Shown here: positions 1-7,795 of the stretch, piece after piece
Layout of the letters: each line of letters starts with the position of its first letter
Numbering within the stretch: position 1 is the first letter of the stretch
Assembly (NCBI GenBank): GCA_028277965.1
Contig: JANQFF010000434.1
Coordinates: forward strand, 1 to 64,000
Origin: Pseudomonadales bacterium
Lineage (GTDB): Bacteria > Pseudomonadota > Gammaproteobacteria > Pseudomonadales > Azotimanducaceae
Length of the DNA: 64,000 nt
Direction of reading: 5' to 3'
Made by a program: the position numbers and the translations under genes
Notes under the pieces: model-generated
What the model was told of the DNA's origin: nothing
Seen by the model: the letters and a program-made list of their open reading frames with translations, nothing else
Databases searched by the model: none

Positions 1-202
1 TGCCGAGCGCAATGCTGCTGATCATCATCGTAAGCGGGAAAGTAAATGTGATAGCCGCAACGTGAGAAGTTGAAAGCTGGCCGATGAAACCCATCTCCAG
101 GGTTTGCACGAGAATGGTCGAGGCGACGCCCATGACCATGGGTGCAGTCAGGCGCGCGAGGGATATGGGAACAGAACCCTGTGTGAGATCGTTGTGGGAC
201 AT
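1..202 (-). CDS. MATE family efflux transporter, N-terminal fragment
   Basis: Only the first 67 codons are present; the gene runs off the left edge. The translation (MSHNDLTQGS, then SLARLTAPMVMGVAS and TLEMGFIGQLST) has the conserved start of MATE transporters: a first membrane helix beginning LARLTAPM and the FIGQL element. MATE proteins export drugs and other cations across the inner membrane using Na+ or H+ gradients. The ATG at 202 fits the family N-terminus; an in-frame ATG at 217 would add five residues. No clear ribosome binding site was seen for either. Confidence 0.72.
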   Translation of the reverse strand, partial: MSHNDLTQGSVPISLARLTAPMVMGVASTILVQTLEMGFIGQLSTSHVAAITFTFPLTMMISSIALG

Positions 203-239
203 CGGAAAGGCCCACATTATTGCACGATTGCACAGAGGA

Positions 240-300
240 CAATCGCGGCTAAGAGAGATCCCGCTATCTCTGTAGGAGCGGCTTTAGCCGCGATTCTCTA
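240..300. repeat. REP-like palindromic element with inverted half copy
   Basis: A full REP-like unit lies at 270-297 (CTGTAGGAGCGGCTTTAGCC, continuing CGCGATTCT). An inverted half copy (AATCGCGGCTAAG) lies at 241-253. The inner arms GCGGCT/AGCCGC form a hairpin. The unit abuts the stop codon of the small membrane protein gene at 298. At least eight more full copies occur in this window. Confidence 0.85.
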
Positions 301-513
301 TCGGTAACGGTAGCGACTCGGCTGATGTATGGGCGCCAGGAGCAGGTAGAAGACCCACGCGAACCAGGTGATGAATATGACGGCCAGGATCCAGGCAAAC
401 TTCTCTTTGCCCTGGGTCCGGTCTGATGTGCCGATGAGCAAAATCGGCAGGAACCAGATAAATGCACACAGGAGCATGCCGAGACCGGTGAAAACAGCAC
501 TGATGAAATCCAT
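298..513 (-). CDS. Small two-helix membrane protein, PLDc_N-like
   Basis: A 71-residue protein with two hydrophobic segments (about residues 7-26 and 39-60) around a short charged loop, SDRTQGKEK. The pattern of a helix ending in IG, a loop with K, and a second helix FAWILAVIF...YLLLAP resembles the phospholipase D N-terminal type (PLDc_N) two-helix domain that occurs alone in many small bacterial proteins. No catalytic residues are visible. It is transcribed toward the MATE gene and divergently from the cyclase gene. Function unknown; family assignment tentative. Confidence 0.6.
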   Translation of the reverse strand: MDFISAVFTGLGMLLCAFIWFLPILLIGTSDRTQGKEKFAWILAVIFITWFAWVFYLLLAPIHQPSRYRYR

Positions 514-671
514 GTTGACCTGAAAAGTAGCTACGTCACCTGTATGGATGCAATAAATGAGCCATAGAAAAATAGTATATTTATCAATGACCTACGTATA
601 TCGCACATCCGGAACTTGTCGAAAGGGACCCAGGTATCGTGAAATTGACCACATCGTTGAGGAGGTTTCGG

Positions 672-1466
672 ATGAACAGAGTAACCCCCCGATTGGTGAC
701 GGTGATGACGGCAGCATTGCTCGCTGGATGTGTTGCGGTACCACCTGCGGACGAGGGTGTATGGGTCGACCTCACACATGAACTGTCGTCAGACGCCGTT
801 TTCTGGCCGACTGGGGATCGGTTCCAGCTGGTGCAGCAAGCGAAAGGCATCACCCCAGGCGGCTACTTCTACTCCGCCTACAGTTTCAGCGCAGCTGAAC
901 ATGGGGGTACACATATCGATGCCCCGGTCCATTTCGCTCAAGGACGACAGTCGACAGAACAGATTCCTCTGGATCGCCTCATTGGATCCGCAGTGGTGGT
1001 TGATGTCACAGAGCCGGCGGCGGCCGATCGCAACCTTGCCATCAGCGCAACTGATATAACCCGTTGGGAAAGCCTGTATGGAGTGATAGAGCCCGGCACG
1101 ATTGTTCTGTTCAGAACGGGGTATTCCTCATTCTGGCCAGACGCAGAGCGGTATCTCGGCACCGCGGTCCGGGGTGCCATGGGAGCCCTGAATCTGCGCT
1201 TTCCCGGGTTGGCGGAAGACGCGGCGGGGTTGCTCGTTGAGCGCGACGTGGCGTCGGTAGGAATTGATACCGCGAGTATTGATCCCGGAAGATCGAGGTT
1301 TTTCGAGGCTCACGTGATGCTGATGAAAGCCAATATCCCGGCGTGTGAAAATCTTGCCAACCTCGAAGCGCTGCCTGCACGGGGAGCGTTTGTTGTTGCG
1401 TTACCGACAAAAATCCGGGGTGGCAGCGGGGGGCCACTGCGAATCGTGGCCAGAGTTCCCCGCTAG
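672..1466 (+). CDS. Cyclase-family (kynurenine formamidase-like) metal hydrolase, predicted lipoprotein
   Basis: The cyclase-family signature HGGTHIDAPVHF is present, supplying the His/Asp metal ligands typical of this fold; GIDTASID later fits the family core. Members hydrolyse N-formylkynurenine or related amides and lactones with Zn or Mn. The N-terminus MNRVTPRLVTVMTAALLAGC has a lipobox (LLAGC), so the enzyme is probably membrane-anchored and extracytoplasmic, which is unusual for a formamidase. Start 672 is chosen over a GTG at 639 because GAGGAGG lies seven bases upstream and it gives a clean signal peptide. The 3' end overlaps the convergent AlkC-like gene by 4 bases. Substrate unknown. 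Confidence 0.82.
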   Translation: MNRVTPRLVTVMTAALLAGCVAVPPADEGVWVDLTHELSSDAVFWPTGDRFQLVQQAKGITPGGYFYSAYSFSAAEHGGTHIDAPVHFAQGRQSTEQIPLDRLIGSAVVVDVTEPAAADRNLAISATDITRWESLYGVIEPGTIVLFRTGYSSFWPDAERYLGTAVRGAMGALNLRFPGLAEDAAGLLVERDVASVGIDTASIDPGRSRFFEAHVMLMKANIPACENLANLEALPARGAFVVALPTKIRGGSGGPLRIVARVPR

Positions 1467-2605
1467 GGTGCCTCGCCGGTAAATTCGAATGAATGTTCCT
1501 GCAGGGTAACGCCGTTCACCACAAGTTCCACATGGTGGGTTCCGGGATATAGAGTTCGTGTTGTCATGGGGCGGAAGGTCTGTTTCTTGGTCAGCTCCAA
1601 TCGCTCACCGGCTGAAAACGCTTTGTCTTTTACTGCAAACACCTTGGGAGCGTGTTTCCCGTTGGCTTTAAGAAAGTGAATCTTCAGGTTTACCTTGAGC
1701 TTCTGTTCCTTTCCCGATTCCAGACGACACGTGAACCGGAAGTCCTCGCCAAGGCCGACAACTGCGGATGCCTGAACTTCATCGATCGTGATTTCGGGGG
1801 CGTCGGTGTATCCCTGCATCGCCAACGCGCCCGGGTAGTCGTTTTTCAACAGGGTGCGCAGGGAATGGCGCGTCATCCAGTCGAGCTCATCAGCCTCCTG
1901 TTCACCCAGAGCCTGCCAACGTTTGAGTGTATCGATGACGAGATCGGGTTCGATCTTGGTGATGTCGTTCAGGTTATTGGCAACTGACCGTGTCACATAG
2001 CGGGTTGTGTCGGCGTGGAGTTTGTCGAGGATAGGGATGATCTCTGCAGGTGCGACATCCGCCCTCGAACACCAGGGCAGGTAAGGACGTGTGCCTTCAC
2101 TCGCCCAGCGGCGAACGTGATAGTTGGAATCCACGGCGCAATCGTGCATGAAAGGCAACGTTCGGTCGGGAAAGTTCTTGAGAAAAGGCCGGATGGGACC
2201 TTCAGAGGAAAACCGTTTTGTGCTCTCACGAAGAAAAACGAGAGCGGTATCCAGACGTTGTGCGGTGCACCCGTGCCGCGCTACGTATTCCCCGGGTACC
2301 GCCCAGATGAAATGCCCGAAGTCATTGTCCGATAACGTCGGATCGAGAGGCTTCGGCAGGGCGTTGTGGAGGCGCTGAACAGCCTCTTCGAAATCTTCAG
2401 GGAAACGCTCTTCCAGAGCGTCCACCATACAGCTGATCCGTTCTTTCAGCTCGAGGTCGGGAAACTGCGCCAGAACTGACTCGGCAAACCCGTCAGCATC
2501 GAAATGACGGTCTGCTCTCGTCAGATGTTCGGTGAGGACAGCCACTGTTTCGCGGTTGAAGAGGTTGTCCTTCAGTGAGAACGATGTTTCAGCTTTGATG
2601 CTCAT
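1463..2605 (-). CDS. AlkC-type DNA alkylation repair glycosylase with C-terminal Ig-like domain
   Basis: A 380-residue protein starting MSIKAETSFSLKDNLFN. The N-terminal two thirds are helical and carry AlkC/AlkD-type features: VRRWASEGTRPYLPW, then DTTRYVTRSVANNLNDI and further HEAT-like repeats ending near KNDYPGALAM. AlkC/AlkD enzymes excise positively charged alkylated bases without flipping them. The last roughly 110 residues are beta-rich and resemble the Ig-like domain known in Pseudomonas fluorescens AlkC. The start was moved 13 codons into the longest ORF to match the family N-terminus. It follows the Spy-like gene by 60 bases on the same strand. Confidence 0.85.
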   Translation of the reverse strand: MSIKAETSFSLKDNLFNRETVAVLTEHLTRADRHFDADGFAESVLAQFPDLELKERISCMVDALEERFPEDFEEAVQRLHNALPKPLDPTLSDNDFGHFIWAVPGEYVARHGCTAQRLDTALVFLRESTKRFSSEGPIRPFLKNFPDRTLPFMHDCAVDSNYHVRRWASEGTRPYLPWCSRADVAPAEIIPILDKLHADTTRYVTRSVANNLNDITKIEPDLVIDTLKRWQALGEQEADELDWMTRHSLRTLLKNDYPGALAMQGYTDAPEITIDEVQASAVVGLGEDFRFTCRLESGKEQKLKVNLKIHFLKANGKHAPKVFAVKDKAFSAGERLELTKKQTFRPMTTRTLYPGTHHVELVVNGVTLQEHSFEFTGEAP

Positions 2606-2665
2606 GTGTCCATGGTAATGGACCCATGTGCCGGAGTCCCGCACTGCGGGACCCCGGTCTTCGGA

Positions 2666-3118
2666 TCAGATCGACAGGACGCCGGAGCGTACCAGCTCGG
2701 CGAACTGCTCCCGTTGATCATCATCGAGAATGTCGCAGATCTCCGAAACGGCCTGCACCGTTTCGTTCTGCATCCGCTCAGCCGTCGTCAGCCGGCCGGA
2801 CAAAGCTGCTTTGAGCTCCTCGGCCAGGACATCGCCCGAGGCAACGAGATCCGACAGGGCATGCACGGTGCGCTTCTCGTCCACCTTCGCCTGTTCCCGC
2901 TCCAGTTTGAGCCGGTTGAGCACAGCTGCCATCCGTCGTGACTGGCTGTCGTCGAGATCCAGGTGATAACGCAGATAGCGCAGCGGCCGGCGTACACCGA
3001 AATTGCTGCCTCTATGCATCCGCGTCTCATATCCGAATGTCGCCGAATGGCGCGGTCTGTGTGAATGGTAAGCATAAGCGTACGCAGGACGCGCACAATA
3101 CTTGTGTCTGTATCGCAT
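2666..3118 (-). CDS. Spy/CpxP-like helical protein without a signal peptide
   Basis: A 150-residue protein. The first 45 residues are rich in Arg, His and Tyr (MRYRHKYCARPAYAYAYHSH), followed by a helical region LRYHLDLDDSQSRRMAAVL...ILDDDQREQFAELV. The two copies of an L-D/T-x-x-Q-type motif (LDDSQ, LDDDQREQF) resemble the LTxxQ motifs of the Spy/CpxP periplasmic chaperone and metal-sensor family. No signal peptide is evident, so it is probably cytosolic or the resemblance is only structural. Start 3118 is supported by GGAGG six bases upstream. Divergent from the VOC gene. Confidence 0.55.
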   Translation of the reverse strand: MRYRHKYCARPAYAYAYHSHRPRHSATFGYETRMHRGSNFGVRRPLRYLRYHLDLDDSQSRRMAAVLNRLKLEREQAKVDEKRTVHALSDLVASGDVLAEELKAALSGRLTTAERMQNETVQAVSEICDILDDDQREQFAELVRSGVLSI

Positions 3119-3179
3119 GGTTAACCTCCAATGCGTTGGGGTAATGAACACCGGGGAATAATCCTCCGATGGGTTTCAT

Positions 3180-3211
3180 ATCACCGGCATTAGCCAGGTG
3201 ATGTGATCACC
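3180..3211. promoter_or_regulatory. Three half-site inverted repeats between divergent genes
   Basis: The intergenic region carries TCACC at 3181-3185, GGTGAT at 3197-3202 and ATCACC at 3206-3211. The last two form a perfect 6+3+6 inverted repeat (GGTGATGTGATCACC). Position between the divergent Spy-like and VOC genes suggests a shared operator. The binding protein is unknown. Confidence 0.4.
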
Positions 3212-3261
3212 ATACGCTCAGCATGGTTAAAATGCGAGTCATGCCGGAAAGGGGATGAACA

Positions 3262-3633
3262 ATGCGAGTCACCAGAATCCACCAGGTAGGGGCCTGTGCG
3301 ACGGACTTCGAGGCAACCAGCCGGTTCTACCGGGATGTGTTGGGTGCGAAGTTTCTTGCTCAGTTCGACCCGCCGGGATTGCTCTTTTTCGAGTTTTCAG
3401 GTGTTCGTCTTTTGTTTAAACGGGATACATCTCCTGCCGTGATCTACTTCTGGGTGGACGATATCGACGCCGCTCATCGCGAGCTTGTTGAACGTGGTGT
3501 CGTTTTTGCGGCGGAACCACATCTCATCCATCGAGATGCGGAAGGTGTGTTTGACAATCCGGGAACGGAGGAGTGGATGGCGTTTTTCAGCGATCCAGGG
3601 GGTAATACATTGGCGCTGGCAACACGCCGGTAA
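3262..3633 (+). CDS. VOC superfamily (glyoxalase/dioxygenase fold) protein
   Basis: A 123-residue, single-module vicinal-oxygen-chelate protein. Visible features are the first beta strand with potential metal ligand (RIHQVGACATDFEATSRFY), RDVLGAKFL, and the C-terminal FFSDPGGNTLALA motif typical of the fold. Such proteins are glyoxalases, ring-cleaving dioxygenases or antibiotic-binding proteins; the sequence does not identify which. AAGGGG lies upstream of the ATG. The stop codon abuts the convergent holin-fold gene. Confidence 0.85.
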   Translation: MRVTRIHQVGACATDFEATSRFYRDVLGAKFLAQFDPPGLLFFEFSGVRLLFKRDTSPAVIYFWVDDIDAAHRELVERGVVFAAEPHLIHRDAEGVFDNPGTEEWMAFFSDPGGNTLALATRR

Positions 3634-4014
3634 CTATTTGCGCCGGCGTTCTTCAATGACACCGTAGCGGCCGTTGTCGCCGATGAAGGCTGAGCCTATC
3701 CAGCTGACGATGCTCACGATAATTGCGCCGAAAACGGAGTCGAAAAACCCTTCGACATAAAAACCGTCCACGAACCAGGCGGCGAGGTTGAGCATCGCCG
3801 CGTTGATGACCAGGAGGAAGAGCCCCAGGCTCAGGAGCGTAATAGGGAGGGTAAACAGCACAATCAGGGGGCGAATGAAGGCATTGATGAGCCCAAGCGA
3901 TATACCCGCCCAGATGAGGGCGCCGGTTGAGACGACCGATATACCCGAAACGAGCTCTGAGGCAAGCCACAGGCCCAACACGTAGATCACCAGTCGAAAA
4001 ACGATACCCGTCAT
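3634..4014 (-). CDS. Phage holin family 4 (PF04020-type) membrane protein
   Basis: A 126-residue protein with four hydrophobic segments and the family motif GLINAFIRPLIVLFTLPITL. Despite the family name, these proteins are widespread chromosomal inner-membrane proteins of unknown role. The start at 4014 follows AGGAGG by 11 bases; the longer ORF reading further upstream has a non-membrane extension and overlaps the promoter region of the opposite gene. No phage genes are nearby. Confidence 0.85.
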   Translation of the reverse strand: MTGIVFRLVIYVLGLWLASELVSGISVVSTGALIWAGISLGLINAFIRPLIVLFTLPITLLSLGLFLLVINAAMLNLAAWFVDGFYVEGFFDSVFGAIIVSIVSWIGSAFIGDNGRYGVIEERRRK

Positions 4015-4153
4015 GCGCTGAAAAACCTCCTGATATCTACTGATTATAGTCGAAGCAGCTGCCCTGCCGGTTCTCACTTTTTTTTCCGGAACTGCATCCA
4101 AAAGCTGTTTCAGGTGCATCTGTACAGGTAAGACCATCAAAACGAGGTAAACA

Positions 4154-4474
4154 GTGGCTAAATCGGTGACAGAAGAGGGAAATTCAGCAGAGGATCTGCG
4201 TGTTTCAGCCATGATCATGTGGGGGCTCGCACCTGGCCTGCTTGGACTCGGCGCAATCCTCGGGCTTGCGCTGGACGGTAAGCTCTTTTTTATCCTGCTC
4301 GGCGTTTCAATCCTGATCAGCTTTATAGGTGCGGGGCTTTTCGCTGCGTCATTTGTTTTGGCGAAACCGCCTGTACCGCAGAGGCACGCGCTTCCGGACG
4401 ATCACGGGAGTATGCTGTCGGGTGTCGTCAGGAGCACGGTTTCTCAGACGCGTCGTCCAGGAGGGGGCAGCTAA
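4154..4474 (+). CDS. Small membrane protein, first gene of sigma-factor operon
   Basis: A 106-residue protein with two membrane helices (about residues 19-41 and 44-68) and a basic, Pro-rich C-terminal tail. It begins a tight run of four genes: its TAA overlaps the ATG of the next gene by one base. No known domain recognised. Co-transcription with an ECF sigma factor suggests a membrane signalling or anti-sigma role, but this is inference. Confidence 0.7.
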   Translation: MAKSVTEEGNSAEDLRVSAMIMWGLAPGLLGLGAILGLALDGKLFFILLGVSILISFIGAGLFAASFVLAKPPVPQRHALPDDHGSMLSGVVRSTVSQTRRPGGGS

Positions 4475-4878
4475 TGGAAAACATCGGCATAGGTGCGGGG
4501 CTTGGAGCACTCGGTCTGTGGCTGTTCATCGCCGCGGTTGTTGTTGCGGGTATATGGGATGGCATTCGCAAACGTGAGGCCAACCACGAAACGCTGCGTC
4601 GAATGATCGAGAGTGGCAAACCCATGGATCAAGAGTTGCTGGATAAGCTCTTTGGCGCCGACAAGGAGGTGCACAAAGATTTGAAGATTGGTGCACTGAT
4701 CACATTGAGCGCAGCCCCGGGGCTTGCTTTGATGGGGTGGTTTCTGGGCCGACTCGACAGTGAAGTGTTTACAGCTCTGTTAGGGGTGTCCGCGCTGGTT
4801 GCCTGCGTTGGCATAGGTCTGTGGATTGCCGGACGTTTTGCGGAACGCCGGTATGCTGAAGAAGAACGGTCTTCATAG
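4474..4878 (+). CDS. Membrane protein resembling DUF6249
   Basis: A 134-residue protein with one N-terminal helix (about residues 10-26), a charged middle stretch RKREANHETLRRMIESGKPMD and two further C-terminal helices. The segment with IRKREA...ETLRRMIE.G is characteristic of small membrane proteins (DUF6249-type) encoded beside ECF sigma factors in gammaproteobacteria. Overlaps the preceding gene by one base and precedes the sigma-factor gene by 12. Confidence 0.7.
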   Translation: MENIGIGAGLGALGLWLFIAAVVVAGIWDGIRKREANHETLRRMIESGKPMDQELLDKLFGADKEVHKDLKIGALITLSAAPGLALMGWFLGRLDSEVFTALLGVSALVACVGIGLWIAGRFAERRYAEEERSS

Positions 4879-4890
4879 AGAGTCTCGCCG

Positions 4891-5424
4891 GTGTTGGAAG
4901 AGGCGGCTGAAGCTCTGGTTGTCGGTCTGGCGAAGACCGGTGATCGTGCTGCCTTTGACGAACTTGTGAGGCGCAGACAATCGTGGATCCGTAATCTCAT
5001 GCGACGCTGTTGTCGTGACCAGGTTCTGGCAGACGATCTTGCTCAGCAGGCATTTCTACAGGCCTGGAAGAAGATCAGCAGTTTGCAGCACGCGGACCGC
5101 TTTGGACCCTGGTTGAAGAAAGTTGCAATCAACACCTGGCTGCAACATGCCCGGTCAAACCCCACCGAGGAAATACCTGATGGAGAAATCCCGGAGCAGG
5201 CTGTAAGCGATTCAGGATCACTCGGACTGGATCTGGATCGAGCCCTCGGACTTCTGTCGGACACGGTCAGGACCTGCATTGTCCTTTCGTATAGCGAAGG
5301 TCTGTCGCATGGCGAAATTGCCGGGTATCTGGATATCCCCGTTGGGACGGTAAAATCGCATATTCGTCGGGGTGCAGAGCGTTTGAGGAGCCTGCTTGCG
5401 GATTACTCGGAGACGGAGGCTTAA
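4891..5424 (+). CDS. ECF-type RNA polymerase sigma factor
   Basis: A 177-residue sigma-70-family protein. Region 2 is seen in FDELVRRRQSWIRNLMRRCCRDQVLADDLAQQAFLQAWKK (split here for description) with the core-binding DLAQQAFLQAW element. Region 4 has the helix-turn-helix LSHGEIAGYLDIPVGTVKSH. It redirects RNA polymerase to a small regulon. A GTG start at 4891 is used since no better in-frame start is seen. It is followed two bases later by a gene for a tail-anchored protein that may be its regulator. Confidence 0.92.
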   Translation: MLEEAAEALVVGLAKTGDRAAFDELVRRRQSWIRNLMRRCCRDQVLADDLAQQAFLQAWKKISSLQHADRFGPWLKKVAINTWLQHARSNPTEEIPDGEIPEQAVSDSGSLGLDLDRALGLLSDTVRTCIVLSYSEGLSHGEIAGYLDIPVGTVKSHIRRGAERLRSLLADYSETEA

Positions 5425-5425
5425 C

Positions 5426-5782
5426 ATGAAAGAAGTAGGTGAAGACCTCAGCAGGGACCCGGACCTTCAGGCGTTGTTCGACAGGGCGGAAACAGCATTG
5501 CCGCCCGAGGACTTCATGAAGAAGCTGAATGAACGGCTCGATCGCCTGGAAGTGCTCGCTAGGCGGCGCAGGATTCAGCTGATGGTCGGGGCAGCTATTC
5601 TCATTCTTCTGCAGTTCTGGATTCTGATGGCGAGTGGTCTCAGCGCAACGCTGATGGCGTCGATAATCACCATAGAAGATGAGGGGCTGAGACAGCTGCT
5701 CTCACCGCTCAACAGCATTGCAACATTGCTTGGGGGAGTGGTTTTTCTGCTACAGCTGGTAGTCCGTCGCGCCCTGAAGTAA
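5426..5782 (+). CDS. Membrane protein, candidate anti-sigma or partner of the ECF sigma factor
   Basis: A 118-residue protein with a soluble, acidic N-terminal half (about 1-50, including EDFMKKLNERLDRLEVLARRR) and two membrane helices (about 52-72 and 95-113). GGAGG six bases before the ATG marks the start. The layout, a cytosolic helical stretch plus membrane anchor directly after the sigma gene, is that of many anti-sigma factors. No zinc-binding HxxxCxxC motif is present. The 3' end lies four bases from the convergent GNAT-like gene. Confidence 0.65.
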   Translation: MKEVGEDLSRDPDLQALFDRAETALPPEDFMKKLNERLDRLEVLARRRRIQLMVGAAILILLQFWILMASGLSATLMASIITIEDEGLRQLLSPLNSIATLLGGVVFLLQLVVRRALK

Positions 5783-5786
5783 CGCG

Positions 5787-6482
5787 TCAGCCTTCGAAGT
5801 AGTGTTTTGTAAAGTCGTCGTGGCGACGCAGGACCAGGCCGGTTCTTTTCGCCCAGCGGGTATTGAAGAGAAATTGCCTGCCAAACAGAGAAACCCACCC
5901 GATATAGCCGGTGTGTTGGCGCCAGTGTACCGGGTAGACGTATTCATGCAGGCGTGACTCATAGTCGTCGACGTCGACAAAAGAAACCGTTCGCACCATC
6001 CATTCATTGCGAAAGCCAAACTGGTCCAACAGATACGCACAGGCGTCCTGTAACGATCTGTCCTGGTGATCGGGGTGAGACCACGTCTTGTAGGTAAAGC
6101 GGAAATCCTGAGGGACAACAATATCCAGCTGATCGGTTAGTGAGGTGCGTTCCCGTGTTTCGAAGCGGCAGGCCACCGGTTCGCTGTTAAAAAACGCGGC
6201 GCAACACCGGTCCCCGCGGCTGGCGGCGTTTTCCAGAAACTCCGGCGGCAGGCTGTCTGCCAGGGTCGTGTGCTGAGTCAGGTCTGCGCAATCGACCAGG
6301 GCCAGAGTGTAGCCTTGCGGCAATAAAGGTGAGGTCATCAGGTCAAGACGGGCAGGGCTGATCTCGACCCGGCAGAGTCTTAAGCCAATGAGGCGGCGCA
6401 GGAGACCGATGCAAAGAGCCGTCACGGCGCGATGCCAGCCCCAGGTATGCAGACGTTCGCTGAATGTCAGATCACTCGCCAC
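5787..6482 (-). CDS. GNAT-like acetyltransferase paralogue (second of tandem pair)
   Basis: A 231-residue protein paralogous to the gene just upstream. Shared blocks are HTWGWHRAV, LIGLRLCRVEI, VPQDFRFTYKTWSHPDH and FLFNTRWAKRTGLVLRR. The segment TWSHPDHQDRS takes the place of the GNAT acetyl-CoA motif but is more degraded than in the neighbour (HPDHRRK). The GTG at 6482 is chosen because it overlaps the upstream stop and aligns with the paralogue's N-terminus; the longer ORF merely reads into the neighbour. Activity is uncertain. Confidence 0.6.
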   Translation of the reverse strand: MASDLTFSERLHTWGWHRAVTALCIGLLRRLIGLRLCRVEISPARLDLMTSPLLPQGYTLALVDCADLTQHTTLADSLPPEFLENAASRGDRCCAAFFNSEPVACRFETRERTSLTDQLDIVVPQDFRFTYKTWSHPDHQDRSLQDACAYLLDQFGFRNEWMVRTVSFVDVDDYESRLHEYVYPVHWRQHTGYIGWVSLFGRQFLFNTRWAKRTGLVLRRHDDFTKHYFEG

Positions 6483-6483
6483 A

Positions 6484-7176
6484 TTAATCCGTGTAAAGCC
6501 GGGTGTTATTGTCACCTTTGCGTACCAGGATGAGCCCCATCTTCCTGGCCCACCGTGAGTTGAAGGGGATTTCGCGCCCGAACAGACGGACCGAACCAAA
6601 AAACCCGGTTCTGATGCCAATCATGTTGAGGTGGCGGTGGGTATACAGGCGGCTCGGGTAATTGTTCAGTTGGATGTACCAGGCGCCGCGGTGATTGAGG
6701 TTGTTTTCCTCGTAGTATTTTCTTCGAGGTGCCCAGAGCATACGGGATACATACTTGCGGCGGTGATCGGGATGAGTCCAGCCTTTATAGCCGTACCGGA
6801 AACCGTCTGGAACCAACAGCTCCAGCTGATCGTCGACAATTGTGCGCTTTGTCGTATTGAAGGTATATGAAACAAGGTCTCCGTCGTAGAACGCAGCTGT
6901 GACGATGTCTCCATTGCCAAAAGCCACGTCGAGAAATTCCGGATCGAGCAGGTACTCCTTCCGGGCGAACGGCATGAGATCTTCCCTGGTGACCATCCGA
7001 ACGTCATACCCCTCCGGCGGATCAAAGGGGGGTGGTTCGAGATCGAGACGACCGTGGCCGATCCAGACCCGATTCAAACGCAGGCCCACCAGCCGATAGA
7101 GGATACGCAGAAAGGTTCCGAAAAGGACCCGGCGCCAGCCCCAGTCCTTGATGCGAACTTTCAGGGGGATGTTCAT
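6484..7176 (-). CDS. GNAT-like acetyltransferase paralogue (first of tandem pair)
   Basis: A 230-residue protein. KGWTHPDHRRKYVSRML resembles GNAT motif A (acyl-CoA pyrophosphate binding) and YIQLNNYPSRLYTHRHL resembles motif B. A C-terminal signature RLFGREIPFNSRWARKMGLI is shared with its paralogue and is not a standard GNAT element. ATG 7176 is preferred over a TTG at 7203; a G-rich run sits immediately upstream. The pair is probably one transcript. Substrate unknown. Confidence 0.6.
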   Translation of the reverse strand: MNIPLKVRIKDWGWRRVLFGTFLRILYRLVGLRLNRVWIGHGRLDLEPPPFDPPEGYDVRMVTREDLMPFARKEYLLDPEFLDVAFGNGDIVTAAFYDGDLVSYTFNTTKRTIVDDQLELLVPDGFRYGYKGWTHPDHRRKYVSRMLWAPRRKYYEENNLNHRGAWYIQLNNYPSRLYTHRHLNMIGIRTGFFGSVRLFGREIPFNSRWARKMGLILVRKGDNNTRLYTD

Positions 7177-7291
7177 CCCCCCAGTGTCAGCTTGTGAATC
7201 CAAACCAGCGTCCGTTCAAGCTTGTTCGCGATTTATGCAGGAAATTCCGGCTCAATGCAAAGCTGCGCTGGGCTCAGAGTGGAAACTCGCC

Positions 7292-7675
7292 TCACTCTTC
7301 CGAGCTGGCGCGTGCAGTACGAAACCGCTCCACTATTTTCTGAAGTTCCGGATCTATACCAACTTCTTCCACGTAGTCGGTGTATGACTCCGATGTCAGA
7401 TCTGTCTGCGATCCGGCCAGGTTTTTATGAGTCAGCACGATCCGCTCGCTGTCGTCGCCGGTGGCTTCCTGAAGCTTCTTGATCAGGGTGGCCGCTTCGA
7501 CGGTCGCGTCGAATTCGCATGCATAAGGTCCCACCTCGATCCCTTCCCTGGTCTGTATGTACCACTCGTTGTTTCGAAGAAACACGCGGTCGCTGCGGTA
7601 CCACAGGCGGAAGGCTTCACCTTCCCGCATCGTCTGGTCTTCGTGGAATTGTGCTCCCGATTTAGGAACCGCCAT
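7292..7675 (-). CDS. DUF6316-like protein
   Basis: A 127-residue soluble protein. The N-terminal region EGEAFRLWYRSDRVFLRNNEWYIQTREG followed by GPYACEFDA (given in parts) matches a gammaproteobacterial family with the pattern R-x-D-R-F-x-x-x-N-x-x-W-Y-x-x-T-R-E-G, which I recall as DUF6316. No catalytic motif is apparent. The C-terminal half is acidic and helical. Function unknown. Confidence 0.7.
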   Translation of the reverse strand: MAVPKSGAQFHEDQTMREGEAFRLWYRSDRVFLRNNEWYIQTREGIEVGPYACEFDATVEAATLIKKLQEATGDDSERIVLTHKNLAGSQTDLTSESYTDYVEEVGIDPELQKIVERFRTARASSEE

Positions 7676-7795
7676 CTGCCTTCTCCCTGGATCTGTGCGT
7701 CGTAATCTATCCTTGCAAAGGACGATTATCCGGCCGTGGCGGCTCCTTGAGTGTTAAGTCGTTCGCATTTTCAGAATCGTAAATACCAGTTGGGG

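Noticed and set aside
3634..4014. Holin-family gene as a sign of a prophage
   Set aside because: PF04020-type proteins are common chromosomal membrane proteins and no phage structural, lysis or integrase genes are near.
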